From an uncultured Lachnospiraceae bacterium (lineage in GTDB: Bacteria; Bacillota; Clostridia; Lachnospirales; Lachnospiraceae), in contig CANDGI010000038.1 in the NCBI GenBank assembly GCA_947384285.1, forward strand, positions 1 to 32,039: a stretch of DNA of 32,039 nucleotides, read 5' to 3'. Numbering within the stretch: the first letter of the stretch is position 1; every line of letters begins with the position of its first letter. The notes beneath the pieces are model-generated. The model worked only from the letters and a program-made list of their open reading frames with translations, made no database searches and had not been told where the DNA came from. Shown here piece after piece: positions 15,531-23,764 of the stretch. The position numbers and the translations under genes are program-made.

Positions 15531-16709
15531 ATGGCAAAAGAAGATAAGAAAGATGATAAATTAAAAGCATTGGATGCTGCGATTGCAAAGATTGAGAAGG
15601 ATTATGGGAAAGGTTCTATTATGAAGCTGGGTGATTCCGTGGCGAATATGAATGTGGAATCCATTCCTACCGGGTGCCTCAGCCTGGATTTGGCATTGGG
15701 AGTGGGGGGTGTTCCCCGGGGAAGGATTATAGAAGTATATGGGCCGGAATCCAGCGGTAAGACGACAGTTGCGCTGCATATGGTAGCGGAGGTTCAAAAG
15801 AGCGGAGGAATTGCAGGCTTTATCGATGCGGAGCATGCCTTGGATCCGGTATATGCCAGGAATATCGGGGTGGATATTGATAATCTGTATATTTCCCAGC
15901 CAGACAATGGAGAACAGGCACTGGAGATTACGGAGACAATGGTGCGTTCCGGGGCGGTGGATATTGTGATAGTGGATTCCGTTGCAGCGCTGGTGCCCAA
16001 GGCGGAGATTGATGGAGATATGGGGGATTCCCATGTGGGGCTGCAGGCGCGGCTGATGTCCCAGGCTCTGCGTAAGCTTACGGCTGTTATCAGCAAGTCC
16101 AACTGTATTGTTATTTTTATTAATCAGCTCCGTGAAAAGGTAGGGGTTATGTTTGGAAACCCGGAGACAACCACCGGCGGCCGTGCGCTGAAATTTTATT
16201 CCTCTATCCGTCTGGATGTCCGCAGGATTGAAGCCTTGAAGCAGGCAGGCGAGTTTGTGGGGAACCGTACCAGAATCAAGGTGGTGAAGAATAAGGTTGC
16301 GCCCCCCTTTAAGGAAGCGGAATTTGATATTATGTTCGGCAAGGGGATATCCAAGGAGGGGGATATTTTGGATAATGCGGTTGAGCTTGGAATTGTCAAC
16401 AAATCAGGAGCCTGGTTTGCATATAACAGCGCAAAAATCGGGCAGGGGCGTGAGAATGCCAAGCAGTATCTGCGGGAGCATGAAGAGATCTGTGAGGAAG
16501 TGGAGAAGAAGGTAAGGGAACAGGTGTTAGCGAAGACGGCAGGCGAGGAGGCTAAGAAGCCAGAGAAGGAAGAGAAGCCCCAGAAGGAAGAGAAGCCGGC
16601 AGGAAAAGCAGAGAAGGAAATAAAAGCAGAGAAGGAAATAAAGGCAGAGAAGGAGCCGAAGCCGGAGAAGGTGGAGGAGCCAAAAGAGGATACAGCCAGC
16701 GGGGCATAG
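15531..16709 (+). CDS. recA: RecA recombinase
   Basis: DNA strand-exchange ATPase and SOS co-protease (392 aa). The P-loop GPESSGKTT is at residues 71-79; VDSVAALVP (Walker B region), [20 protein letters not shown] (loop L2) and [10 protein letters not shown] are intact. The start is ATG 15531 because AAGGAG is seven bases upstream; ATG 15525 is too close. From about residue 340 the family core ends and a Lys/Glu/Pro-rich tail of about 50 residues follows, with internal repeats ([20 protein letters not shown]). Most RecA proteins stop near 350. It is the first gene of a recA-recX unit. Confidence 0.98.
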   Translation: MAKEDKKDDKLKALDAAIAKIEKDYGKGSIMKLGDSVANMNVESIPTGCLSLDLALGVGGVPRGRIIEVYGPESSGKTTVALHMVAEVQKSGGIAGFIDAEHALDPVYARNIGVDIDNLYISQPDNGEQALEITETMVRSGAVDIVIVDSVAALVPKAEIDGDMGDSHVGLQARLMSQALRKLTAVISKSNCIVIFINQLREKVGVMFGNPETTTGGRALKFYSSIRLDVRRIEALKQAGEFVGNRTRIKVVKNKVAPPFKEAEFDIMFGKGISKEGDILDNAVELGIVNKSGAWFAYNSAKIGQGRENAKQYLREHEEICEEVEKKVREQVLAKTAGEEAKKPEKEEKPQKEEKPAGKAEKEIKAEKEIKAEKEPKPEKVEEPKEDTASGA

Positions 16710-16721
16710 AAGGTGGAAGAA

Positions 16722-17336
16722 ATGTCAGGGATGATGGTTACACAGATTACGGAGCTTGACAAAAAGCGCATCCGCATATTTTTAGAAGGAGGGAACAGCT
16801 TTGTCCTGTACCGGGGAGAAGGAAGGAAGTATCATTTGCAGGAGGGAAGCCAGCTTTCCCTGGAACAGTATGAAGAAATCTGCAGCGAGATTTTAACCAA
16901 GCGTGCAAGAAGGAGAACCATGCATCTTCTGGAAAAAATGGATCGTACAGAGTCGCAGCTCCGGTTAAAGCTCCAGCAGGGATTTTACCCGGAGGATATC
17001 ATAGAGGACGCCATTGGATATGTAAAAAGTTTTCATTATCTGGATGACGTCCGGTATGCACAGAATTATGTCAGGAACCAGAGAGAGAAAAAGAGCCAGA
17101 GAAAGATTTGGGCAGAACTGGTTGGAAAAGGAATCGAGAAGGAGACGGCTGCCCAGGCATTGGAGGAGGAATACCAGCAGGAGAAGGAGCAGGATCTGAT
17201 TCTGAAATGGATAGAGAAAAAGAATTATTCCAGCGAGATGGCAGATTGGAAGGAAAAGCAGAGGATGTACCAGTTTTTGATGCGGAAAGGTTTTCAGCCA
17301 GATGATATTTTGCATGCATTAGACTACTTGACATAA
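16722..17336 (+). CDS. recX: Regulatory protein RecX
   Basis: Predicted modulator of RecA filaments (204 aa). RecX helical repeats are recognisable: RRTMHLLEKMDRTESQLRLK, then GFYPEDIIEDAIGYVKSFHY-LDDVRYAQNYV, then REKKSQRKIWAELVGKGIEK and, near the end, MYQFLMRKGFQPDDILHAL. The N-terminal 60 residues are a less conserved beta-rich region. It begins 12 bases after recA stops. AGGTGG at 16711-16716 favours ATG 16722; an in-frame GTG at 16713 overlaps that ribosome site. Co-transcription with recA would place it under LexA control too. Confidence 0.93.
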   Translation: MSGMMVTQITELDKKRIRIFLEGGNSFVLYRGEGRKYHLQEGSQLSLEQYEEICSEILTKRARRRTMHLLEKMDRTESQLRLKLQQGFYPEDIIEDAIGYVKSFHYLDDVRYAQNYVRNQREKKSQRKIWAELVGKGIEKETAAQALEEEYQQEKEQDLILKWIEKKNYSSEMADWKEKQRMYQFLMRKGFQPDDILHALDYLT

Positions 17337-17479
17337 AGCGGAAAAAAGTATAAAATCAATATGTTGTAATTCATGTCTGTAGATTGCAGGTAAGGACTGT
17401 AATTTATTGTATATGACATATTAGAAACGGATAAAAGTTTGCAATATGTACAATGAAAATTTAATAAGGAGGTGCTCCT

Positions 17480-19027
17480 GTGCCACAAATTTTAATCGCT
17501 GTAGTAGTCACGTTAATTTTTGCAGTGCCTGTTACTTACTTTTCAACGGTTGAATACCGGAAACGCGTGATAGAATCCAAAATTGGAAGTGCGGAAGAAA
17601 AAGCAAGGGAAATAATAGATGAAGCTGTAAAAACTGCTGAGACCAAGAAGCGCGAATCTCTGCTGGAGATTAAGGAAGAGTCTATCCGCACCAAGAATGA
17701 CCTGGATAAGGAAATCAAAGAGCGGAGAAATGAGCTTCAGCGCAATGAGCGGCGGGTGATTCAGAAGGAAGAAAACCTGGATCGGAAACTGGAAGCCATT
17801 GAGAAAAGGGAATCCGGTTTTGCAGCAAAAGAAGAAGAAATTAACAGACAGAAAGCAGAAGTTGCAAGGCTGAACGAAGAACGTGTACAGGAACTTGAGA
17901 GAATCTCGGGATTAACCTCTGAACAGGCAAAAGATTATCTTTTAAAAATGATTGAAGATGATGTGAAGCTTGATACTGCAAAATTAATTAAGGAAATGGA
18001 AATCAAAGCAAAGGAAGAGGCTGGTAAAAAAGCCAGGGAATATGTTGTCACCGCCATCCAGAAATGCGCTGCGGATCATGTGGCAGAGACGACCATATCT
18101 GTGGTTCAGCTTCCGAATGACGAGATGAAGGGAAGGATTATCGGCCGGGAAGGAAGAAATATCCGGACGTTAGAGACGATGACGGGTGTTGATTTAATTA
18201 TTGATGATACACCGGAAGCAGTTATTCTTTCTGGATTTGATCCGGTCCGCCGGGAAGTTGCCCGGATTGCTTTGGAAAAACTGATTGTGGATGGACGTAT
18301 CCATCCGGCAAGAATTGAGGAAATGGTTGAGAAAGCCCAAAGAGAAGTGGAAGTCATGATGCGGGAGGAAGGAGAAGCAGCAACTTTGGAAGTAGGGGTG
18401 CATGGCATTCATCCAGAGCTGATACGGCTTCTTGGCAAAATGAAATTCCGTACAAGCTATGGACAGAATGCATTGAAGCATTCCATAGAAGTAGCGCAGC
18501 TTTCCGGTTTATTGGCGGCGGAGATCGGCGTGGATGTAAGGGTGGCAAAGCGTGCCGGCCTGCTCCATGATATCGGGAAATCTGTTGACCATGAAATGGA
18601 AGGATCACATATCCAGATTGGCGTGGACTTATGCAGGAAATATAAAGAAAGCCCAACCATAATTAATGCAGTGGAAGCACATCACGGAGATGTAGAAGCA
18701 GAATCTTTGATTGCGTGTCTGGTGCAGGCAGCTGATGCAATATCAGCGGCAAGGCCCGGTGCAAGAAGAGAAACATTAGAAACATATTCAAACAGGTTGA
18801 AGCAGTTGGAAGATATTGCCAATGGTTTTAAAGGTGTTGATAAGTCTTTTGCTATTCAGGCAGGTAGAGAGATTCGCATTATGGTGGTTCCTGATCAGAT
18901 TAATGATGCTGATATGATATTGCTGGCGCGTGATATTTCCAAGCAGATTGAGAATGAGCTGGAATATCCGGGACAGATTAAAGTGAATGTAATTCGTGAA
19001 TCTCGCGTAACTGATTATGCGAAATAG
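17480..19027 (+). CDS. rny: Ribonuclease Y
   Basis: Membrane-anchored endoribonuclease (515 aa) that starts mRNA decay in many Firmicutes. Order: N-terminal membrane helix ([17 protein letters not shown]), long charged coiled coil (about residues 20-190), KH RNA-binding domain ([20 protein letters not shown]), then the HD metal-dependent nuclease domain with His363-Asp364 in [17 protein letters not shown]. The length matches family members of about 520. The GTG start at 17480 is set by AAGGAGGTG just upstream. A strong terminator follows. The 143 bases before it hold no gene; they are AT-rich and could contain its promoter. Confidence 0.97.
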   Translation: MPQILIAVVVTLIFAVPVTYFSTVEYRKRVIESKIGSAEEKAREIIDEAVKTAETKKRESLLEIKEESIRTKNDLDKEIKERRNELQRNERRVIQKEENLDRKLEAIEKRESGFAAKEEEINRQKAEVARLNEERVQELERISGLTSEQAKDYLLKMIEDDVKLDTAKLIKEMEIKAKEEAGKKAREYVVTAIQKCAADHVAETTISVVQLPNDEMKGRIIGREGRNIRTLETMTGVDLIIDDTPEAVILSGFDPVRREVARIALEKLIVDGRIHPARIEEMVEKAQREVEVMMREEGEAATLEVGVHGIHPELIRLLGKMKFRTSYGQNALKHSIEVAQLSGLLAAEIGVDVRVAKRAGLLHDIGKSVDHEMEGSHIQIGVDLCRKYKESPTIINAVEAHHGDVEAESLIACLVQAADAISAARPGARRETLETYSNRLKQLEDIANGFKGVDKSFAIQAGREIRIMVVPDQINDADMILLARDISKQIENELEYPGQIKVNVIRESRVTDYAK

Positions 19028-19095
19028 TGAGTATGCAGTTTTGAGAAAAGGGACAATCTTCCAGAGGAAGTTTGCCTGATATACTCAAAAATTTA

Positions 19096-19125
19096 GACCG
19101 TCAACATTTTGTTGGCGGTCTTTTT
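19096..19125 (+). terminator. Rho-independent terminator after rny
   Basis: GACCGTCAACA (19096-19106) pairs with TGTTGGCGGTC (19110-19120), one G-U pair, then TTTTT. Confidence 0.9.
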
Positions 19126-19180
19126 GACCGGTATATCACCTTTTTCTTTCTAAAAAAAGTGATGCTTCAGGAGGAGAACT

Positions 19181-19723
19181 ATGAATCAGCCAATGTTAAA
19201 AAGAATAAAAAGAGTGTTAGAGCATGAAGGGACGATTCTTGATATCTATTCAGATTATATGGAATTGCCCGATGGGAAGATAGAAAAATGGGATTATGTG
19301 GAACATCGGAAAGGCGCTGCAGCAGTGGTTCCTGTATTGCCGGATGGCAGGATTCTGATGGTCCGCCAGTATCGCAATGCATTGGAGCGGTTTACGTTGG
19401 AGATTCCGGCTGGGGCAAGGGATACCAAGACGGAGCCAACCATAGAATGTGCAGCCAGGGAACTGGAGGAGGAAACAGGATACCGTTGTGAGCAGCTGGA
19501 GTTTTTACTGTCTTTAAGGACTACGGTTGCTTTTTGCAATGAGCTGGTGGATGTATATGCAGCCCGGAACCTGATACCTGCAAGCCAGCATTTGGATGAG
19601 GGGGAATTTATTGACCTGGAGCCCCATACACTGGAAGAGCTGTGCACTTTGATTTATCAGGGAGTGATACAGGATGGCAAAACGGTTGCCGCAATTATGG
19701 CATATAAAAATAAATATGCTTAA
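19181..19723 (+). CDS. NUDIX hydrolase, ADP-ribose pyrophosphatase type
   Basis: Predicted to hydrolyse ADP-ribose or a similar nucleoside diphosphate derivative (180 aa). The NUDIX box is GARDTKTEPTIECAARELEE followed by ETG (about residues 78-100), with the RExxEE core intact. Upstream VVPVLPDGRILMVRQYRNAL and PAGARD are typical of the NudF/ADPRase group. GGAGG lies before the ATG. The neighbour spoIIM matches the order near nudF in Bacillus as I recall it, which supports the subfamily, though the exact substrate is not proven. Confidence 0.9.
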   Translation: MNQPMLKRIKRVLEHEGTILDIYSDYMELPDGKIEKWDYVEHRKGAAAVVPVLPDGRILMVRQYRNALERFTLEIPAGARDTKTEPTIECAARELEEETGYRCEQLEFLLSLRTTVAFCNELVDVYAARNLIPASQHLDEGEFIDLEPHTLEELCTLIYQGVIQDGKTVAAIMAYKNKYA

Positions 19724-19766
19724 CAGGAACGCGAAAGTTTCCATCAGCAGGGATGGCTGTGCGGCC

Positions 19767-19914
19767 TGCTGCACGACAGGCCTGGGATATTGGAAATTTC
19801 CTTGAGGAAGCGGGACATTACAGATAATTTTTTCAGGCGGTGCTGCATGATAGGCCTGGGATATTGGAAATTTCCTTGAGAAAGCGGGACATTACAGATA
19901 ATTTTTTCAGGCGG
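19767..19914. repeat. 74-bp tandem duplication between the NUDIX gene and spoIIM
   Basis: Two copies, 19767-19840 and 19841-19914, both start TGCTGCA(C/T)GA and end TTTTTTCAGGCGG, with about four differences. Each contains the palindrome GGAAATTTCC. The unit has no reading frame of note. It fills most of the gap before spoIIM, and any spoIIM promoter would have to lie in or before it. Confidence 0.93.
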
Positions 19915-19950
19915 ACTTGCATAAGATAAGAAAAAAAGAATTGGAAGCTT

Positions 19951-20583
19951 ATGAAAAAATTATTGCGTTTATCCTGGAGACAGAGAGACAGCATCACAAA
20001 AAATCAGTCTATATGGATAAAGATTATGAAAATTTTTCTTCTGCTGTCTTTTGTGGCAGGTATTTTTGCAGCAAATCTGATTGGACGGGAGGCCGTCTCC
20101 CATGCGGGTGTGTTGAATGATTATTTCATTGAGAAGTTTCAATACACGCAGATCAAGGGAGAAAATTTGTTTTTCTATGTGGTGGGGGAACGTCTTCCGA
20201 TGATGCTTCTACTGTTTCTGCTGATTGTCACTTCCTTTGGAATTCCAGGAGGAATCCTGGCGTTGGGCTGGCAGGGATTTTCTGTGGGATTTATGCTTTC
20301 CACAGGAATCGCGAAATACGGCATAAAGGGGATCATGCTGGTTTTAGGCGGATTGTTTCCCCAATATTTGTTTTATTTTCCCGTTTACATATTTTACTGC
20401 TGTATGGCTGTCTTTCTGCGCCAGCGCCTGCATGGGCAGGGAGGAAATAGGCCGGAGCGTGGGTTTATATATGGGATGGGAATGCTGGCTGCGGTTTTGA
20501 TGCTGGCCATGTTTACAGCAGGAATTTTTCTTGAGAGTTATGTGAATCCGGTAATTTTGAAGAATATATTAAAATTTTTCTAA
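19951..20583 (+). CDS. spoIIM: Stage II sporulation protein M
   Basis: Membrane protein (210 aa) of the SpoIIM/DUF95 family. In Bacillus it works with SpoIID and SpoIIP in peptidoglycan hydrolysis during engulfment. Four to five membrane helices are visible: about residues 26-45, 85-105 (MMLLLFLLIVTSFGIPGGIL), 125-150 and 180-200. The family region FGIPGGILALGWQGFSVGFM followed by KGIMLVLGGLFPQYLFYFPV is clear. The ribosome site (GGAAG) is close to the ATG and weak. It precedes the truncated xerD by 60 bases, a conserved neighbourhood in spore formers. Its presence suggests sporulation capacity. Confidence 0.9.
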   Translation: MKKLLRLSWRQRDSITKNQSIWIKIMKIFLLLSFVAGIFAANLIGREAVSHAGVLNDYFIEKFQYTQIKGENLFFYVVGERLPMMLLLFLLIVTSFGIPGGILALGWQGFSVGFMLSTGIAKYGIKGIMLVLGGLFPQYLFYFPVYIFYCCMAVFLRQRLHGQGGNRPERGFIYGMGMLAAVLMLAMFTAGIFLESYVNPVILKNILKFF

Positions 20584-20643
20584 GATGTGGGCTAGGGATG
20601 GCCAAGGCCCGCTGTTTACGGGAATAAAAGAGGTAACAGGGTT

Positions 20644-21402
20644 ATGACATGTGAAATTCAAAAATTTGTTTGGTATATGAAAGAGGTTCGTAAGACATCT
20701 GACAATACAGTGGTATCTTATGAACGGGATTTGAGGAAAATGAGCCAGTTTTTTGTGGAGCAGGGAATGGACCAGGTAGGCCAGGTTACCGTTACAATGC
20801 TGAATGCTTATATTTTATTCCAGGAAAGGCAAGGGCGTAAGTCGTCCACCATTTCCAGGAGCGTGGCGGCGCTGAAAGCGTTTTTCTGCTATTTGTACAA
20901 AGAAGGGTACATAGAAGAAAATGTAGCGGAAGAATTAAAGGCGCCCCGGGTGGAGAAAAAGGAGCCTGATTATCTGACAAGGGAAGAAACGGCGCGGCTG
21001 CTGGGGGAGACGAAAGGAAAATCACCCAAGGAATTACGGGACAGCGCAATGCTGGAATTGCTGTATGCCACTGGAATCCGCGTGTCCGAATTGATTTCGC
21101 TAAAGATTTTGGATGTGAATTTAATCATGGAGTATATTATTTGCAGTGATGGGAACCGGGAGCGTATCGTTCCTTTTGGAAGAGAGGCAAAGCAGGCATT
21201 GGAACTATATCTGCGGGAAGGGCATCCTGTGCTGGCAGGAGAGAACAACCCTTATCTGTTTACCAATTGTTCCGGCCAGGTGATGAGCCGCCAGGGGTTT
21301 TGGAAATTGGTGAAGGGTTATGGCAGGAAGGCGGGGATTACAAGGGAATTAACGCCCCATATGTTAAAGCATTCTTTTGCCGTCCATTTATTCCGTCCGT
21401 AA
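20644..21402 (+). pseudogene. xerD: XerD-type tyrosine recombinase, C-terminally truncated and catalytically impaired
   Basis: Residues 1-250 align in order with XerD: core-binding domain (TVVSYERDLRKMSQFF, STISRSVAALKAFFCYLYKE), Arg146 in YATGIRVSEL, and the HxLRH box. However, the protein ends HMLKHSFAVHLFRP at 252 aa, about 45-50 residues short of the usual 295-300. The LGH histidine and nucleophilic tyrosine are therefore lost. In addition, the second catalytic Arg is Lys242 (HMLKH), and the active-site Lys region reads GNRERIVPF with Arg instead of Lys. A hairpin starts in the stop codon. Location beside spoIIM is the normal chromosomal place of xerD. It is probably unable to recombine DNA, though it could still bind it. 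Confidence 0.75.
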
Positions 21403-21422
21403 GGAACTGCTAACAGTTCCTT
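21401..21422. other. Perfect hairpin at the truncated xerD stop codon
   Basis: AAGGAACTG (21401-21409) pairs perfectly with CAGTTCCTT (21414-21422) around CTAA. It begins with the last two bases of the stop codon. No T run follows on either strand, so it is not a standard terminator; it may mark the deletion junction. Confidence 0.6.
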
Positions 21423-21500
21423 AGGAAGAAAGCCGGGATGCCTTTCACCCTAAGTATCCGTTAGCTGCAGCTTTCCCCTGCTTTAAGGGCGGCAAGGAGC

Positions 21501-22532
21501 CTATTCATTCATTTCTGCAATATGATAAATCAATTCTTCTGATTCCTGCCAGCCCAGGCACGGGTCTGTGATCGATTTTCCATATACATGTTCCCCAACC
21601 TTTTGGCATCCAGGTTCCAGATAGCTTTCAATCATGACTCCTTTCACCATCTTCTTAATTTCCGGTGAGGTTCTCCGGTTGTGCATTACTTCTTTTACAA
21701 TCCGTATCTGCTGTTCATATTGTTTGTTGGAATTGGAGTGGTTGGAATCAATGATGGCAGCAGGATTTACAAGATCCATTTTGTCATACATCTGAATCAG
21801 GCGTTCCAGGTCTTCATAGTGATAATTGGGAATGCAGACGCCTCGTTTGTTCACAGCTCCCCGGAGAACCACATGGGTGAGAGGGTTTCCTGTGGTGCTT
21901 ACCTCATAGCCCCGGAATACAAAATGATGAGGATGCTGCCCGGCATATACCGAATTAAGCATGACAGAATAGTCTCCGCTGGTGGGATTTTTCATTCCGG
22001 CAGGAACGTCAAAGCCGCTGACGGTTAAGCGGTGGTGCTGGTCTTCTACGGAACGTGCTCCGATAGCAACGTAGGACAGCAGGTCTTCCACATAAGGCCA
22101 GTTTTCGGGGTAAAGCATTTCATCTGCTGCGGAAAGGCCGCTTTCTTCGATTGCGCGGATATGCATTTTGCGCATGGCAATGAGCCCCGCCAGCATATCA
22201 GGCCTTTTTTCTGGATCGGGCTGGTGGGCGATACCCTTGTAGCCTTCCCCGGTGGTACGTGGTTTGTTGGTATAGATACGAGGGACAATGACCAGCCGGT
22301 TCGCCGTCTTTTCCTGGACTTTGCACAGCCGGCTGATGTAGTCGCAGACAGCATCTTCATTGTCAGCAGAACAAGGGCCGATGATAACCAGGAATTTATC
22401 TGATCTGCCAGTGATAATATCCTGGACCATTTGATCCCGCTGCATTTTTATGGCGGCTGCCTTTGGGGATAAGGAATATTCTTGTTTGATTTCTTCTGGG
22501 CTTGGAAGCTGTTTTAAAAATGTAAAACTCAT
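21501..22532 (-). CDS. 3-deoxy-7-phosphoheptulonate (DAHP) synthase, class I AroFGH type
   Basis: First enzyme of the shikimate pathway (343 aa): condenses phosphoenolpyruvate and erythrose 4-phosphate. Diagnostic stretches are LVIIGPCSADNEDAVCDYIS, then RIYTNKPRTTGEGYKGI, GARSVEDQHHR and RGAVNKRGVCIPNYHYEDL, and IIDSNHSNSNKQ with the metal-binding His. It belongs to the AroF/AroG/AroH type, not the AroA/class II types. AAAGGAG before ATG 22532 decides the start; an upstream extension to 22589 lacks a ribosome site. It is divergent from the chorismate mutase-shikimate kinase gene, with separate promoters back to back. No leader peptide or riboswitch was recognised. Confidence 0.94.
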   Translation of the reverse strand: MSFTFLKQLPSPEEIKQEYSLSPKAAAIKMQRDQMVQDIITGRSDKFLVIIGPCSADNEDAVCDYISRLCKVQEKTANRLVIVPRIYTNKPRTTGEGYKGIAHQPDPEKRPDMLAGLIAMRKMHIRAIEESGLSAADEMLYPENWPYVEDLLSYVAIGARSVEDQHHRLTVSGFDVPAGMKNPTSGDYSVMLNSVYAGQHPHHFVFRGYEVSTTGNPLTHVVLRGAVNKRGVCIPNYHYEDLERLIQMYDKMDLVNPAAIIDSNHSNSNKQYEQQIRIVKEVMHNRRTSPEIKKMVKGVMIESYLEPGCQKVGEHVYGKSITDPCLGWQESEELIYHIAEMNE

Positions 22533-22594
22533 AATGATTCTCTCCTTTAAAATATATGTAAGTATCAATTTTTGAAGGAAATTTCCCATGGAAT

Positions 22595-22623
22595 ATCTTA
22601 ATGGATTCTGTAAAATATGTCAA
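22595..22623 (-). promoter_or_regulatory. Promoter of the DAHP synthase gene
   Basis: On the minus strand TTGACA (22618-22623), 17 bases, TAAGAT (22595-22600), leading to the DAHP synthase gene. Confidence 0.7.
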
Positions 22624-22651
22624 TGGCAGAAATGATGCGGTTATTTTTATA

Positions 22652-22680
22652 TTGCAATGAAGCCCGGGAGTTGCTATAAT
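22652..22680 (+). promoter_or_regulatory. Promoter of the chorismate mutase-shikimate kinase gene
   Basis: TTGCAA (22652-22657), 17 bases, TATAAT (22675-22680), 70 bases before the ATG. It diverges from the DAHP synthase promoter only about 30 bases away, so one regulator could control both. Confidence 0.7.
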
Positions 22681-22750
22681 TAGTCTGCTGCTTTCCAGTG
22701 ATAAGGAAAAATCAGGAAGCAGAAACAGAGAAACATGAATGGAGGAAGTC

Positions 22751-23554
22751 ATGAATCATTTAGATGAATTGCGTATCAGGCTGTCTGTATGTGACGAGCA
22801 GATTCTGGAGTGCCTTTTAAAAAGGAATGCTATCGTAGAAGATATTATGAAATATAAGGAATCCCATAATATGCAGATTATTCAGCCGGAGCAGGAGAAA
22901 CGGCAGACCCAGAAGCTGTTAGGGGAACTGGAAGGGCAGAGGCATGCCAAGGAAATTCTGGATATATTTAACCGTATTACATACAACAGCAAGAAAATCC
23001 AGGCCAGGCATTTGTTCCATTATAATATTGTCCTGATTGGGTTTATGGGAAGCGGTAAATCCACCATATCAGATTATTTAAGCACGATGTTCGCCATGGA
23101 GACCGTAGAGATGGATCAGATTATTTCTGAGCGTGAAGGATTGAGTATTTCTGATATTTTTGCAGTATATGGAGAAGAGTATTTCCGTAATCTTGAAACC
23201 AGCCTATTAATCGAAATGCAGGCGAAGAATAATGTGGTAATCTCCTGCGGCGGCGGCACGCCTATGCGGGAAAATAATGTGGTTGAGATGAAGAAAAACG
23301 GGAAGGTTGTCCTGCTAACTGCAAGCCCGGAAACCATCTATCACCGGGTGAAGGACAGCCATGACAGGCCTCTTCTGGAAAATAATAAAAATGTTTCCTT
23401 TATCTCAGAATTGATGGAAAAGAGAAAAGAGAAATACGAGGCAGCTGCCGATGTGATTATTCAGACGGATGGAAAGAACGAGCTGGAGATTTGTGAGGAG
23501 ATTGTGCAAAGGCTGTTGGAGCTGGAGGAAAATGAAAGCGGAAGCATAAATTAA
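22751..23554 (+). CDS. Bifunctional chorismate mutase (AroQ type)-shikimate kinase
   Basis: Fusion of 267 aa. Residues 1-85 form an all-helical AroQ chorismate mutase (LDELRIRLSVCDEQILECLL, then RNAIVEDIMKYKE). This converts chorismate to prephenate. Residues 92-260 are shikimate kinase: P-loop GFMGSGKST (97-105), the shikimate-binding MDQIISEREGLSISDIFAVY, GEEYFRNLET and the SCGGGTPM glycine motif, then SHDRPLL. This phosphorylates shikimate with ATP. The two activities are separated by two pathway steps, so channelling is not obvious. GGAGG at 22741-22745 favours ATG 22751 over the in-frame ATG 22739. It is divergent from DAHP synthase, consistent with aromatic amino acid biosynthesis. Confidence 0.92.
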   Translation: MNHLDELRIRLSVCDEQILECLLKRNAIVEDIMKYKESHNMQIIQPEQEKRQTQKLLGELEGQRHAKEILDIFNRITYNSKKIQARHLFHYNIVLIGFMGSGKSTISDYLSTMFAMETVEMDQIISEREGLSISDIFAVYGEEYFRNLETSLLIEMQAKNNVVISCGGGTPMRENNVVEMKKNGKVVLLTASPETIYHRVKDSHDRPLLENNKNVSFISELMEKRKEKYEAAADVIIQTDGKNELEICEEIVQRLLELEENESGSIN

Positions 23555-23623
23555 TTTTGAATCTATAAAGCGGCAGATAGCCCCGCATATGGTTTCCAGA
23601 AACAAGGGGCTGCCGTGAATAAT

Positions 23624-23654
23624 GGCAGGGCTGCCGGGATGTGGCAGCCCTGCC
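23624..23654. other. Strong GC-rich hairpin downstream of the mutase-kinase gene
   Basis: GGCAGGGCTGCC (23624-23635) and GGCAGCCCTGCC (23643-23654) form a perfect 12-bp stem with loop GGGATGT. On the plus strand A residues, not T, follow, so it is not a classical terminator, but it may stabilise or block convergent transcripts. Confidence 0.7.
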
Positions 23655-23669
23655 AAAAAGGAGATTGCA

Positions 23670-23738
23670 GGCCCAAACAATCAGGTAAAAAGGAAGTATG
23701 GTCTGTTTGGGCCAGGCATAAACCTGCGTTTTTACCTG
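23670..23738. repeat. Two interleaved inverted repeats in a convergent 3' region
   Basis: Pair A is GGCCCAAACA (23670-23679) with TGTTTGGGCC (23704-23713). Pair B is CAGGTAAAAA (23682-23691) with TTTTTACCTG (23729-23738). The order is A-B-A'-B', so both pairs together would form a pseudoknot in RNA of either strand, or the two stems would be alternatives. It lies between the convergent mutase-kinase gene and the flavin oxidoreductase. Confidence 0.75.
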
Positions 23739-23764
23739 CCTTTTGGCAAGCCCAATGATATAGG

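Noticed and set aside
16540-16709. recA tail repeats as a frameshift artefact
   Set aside because: The frame stays open with regular codon pattern up to the stop, 12 bases before recX, so the tail is genuine coding sequence.
23624-23654. GC-rich hairpin as a rho-independent terminator
   Set aside because: No T run follows on the plus strand and only ATTATTC follows on the minus strand; listed as a structure only.
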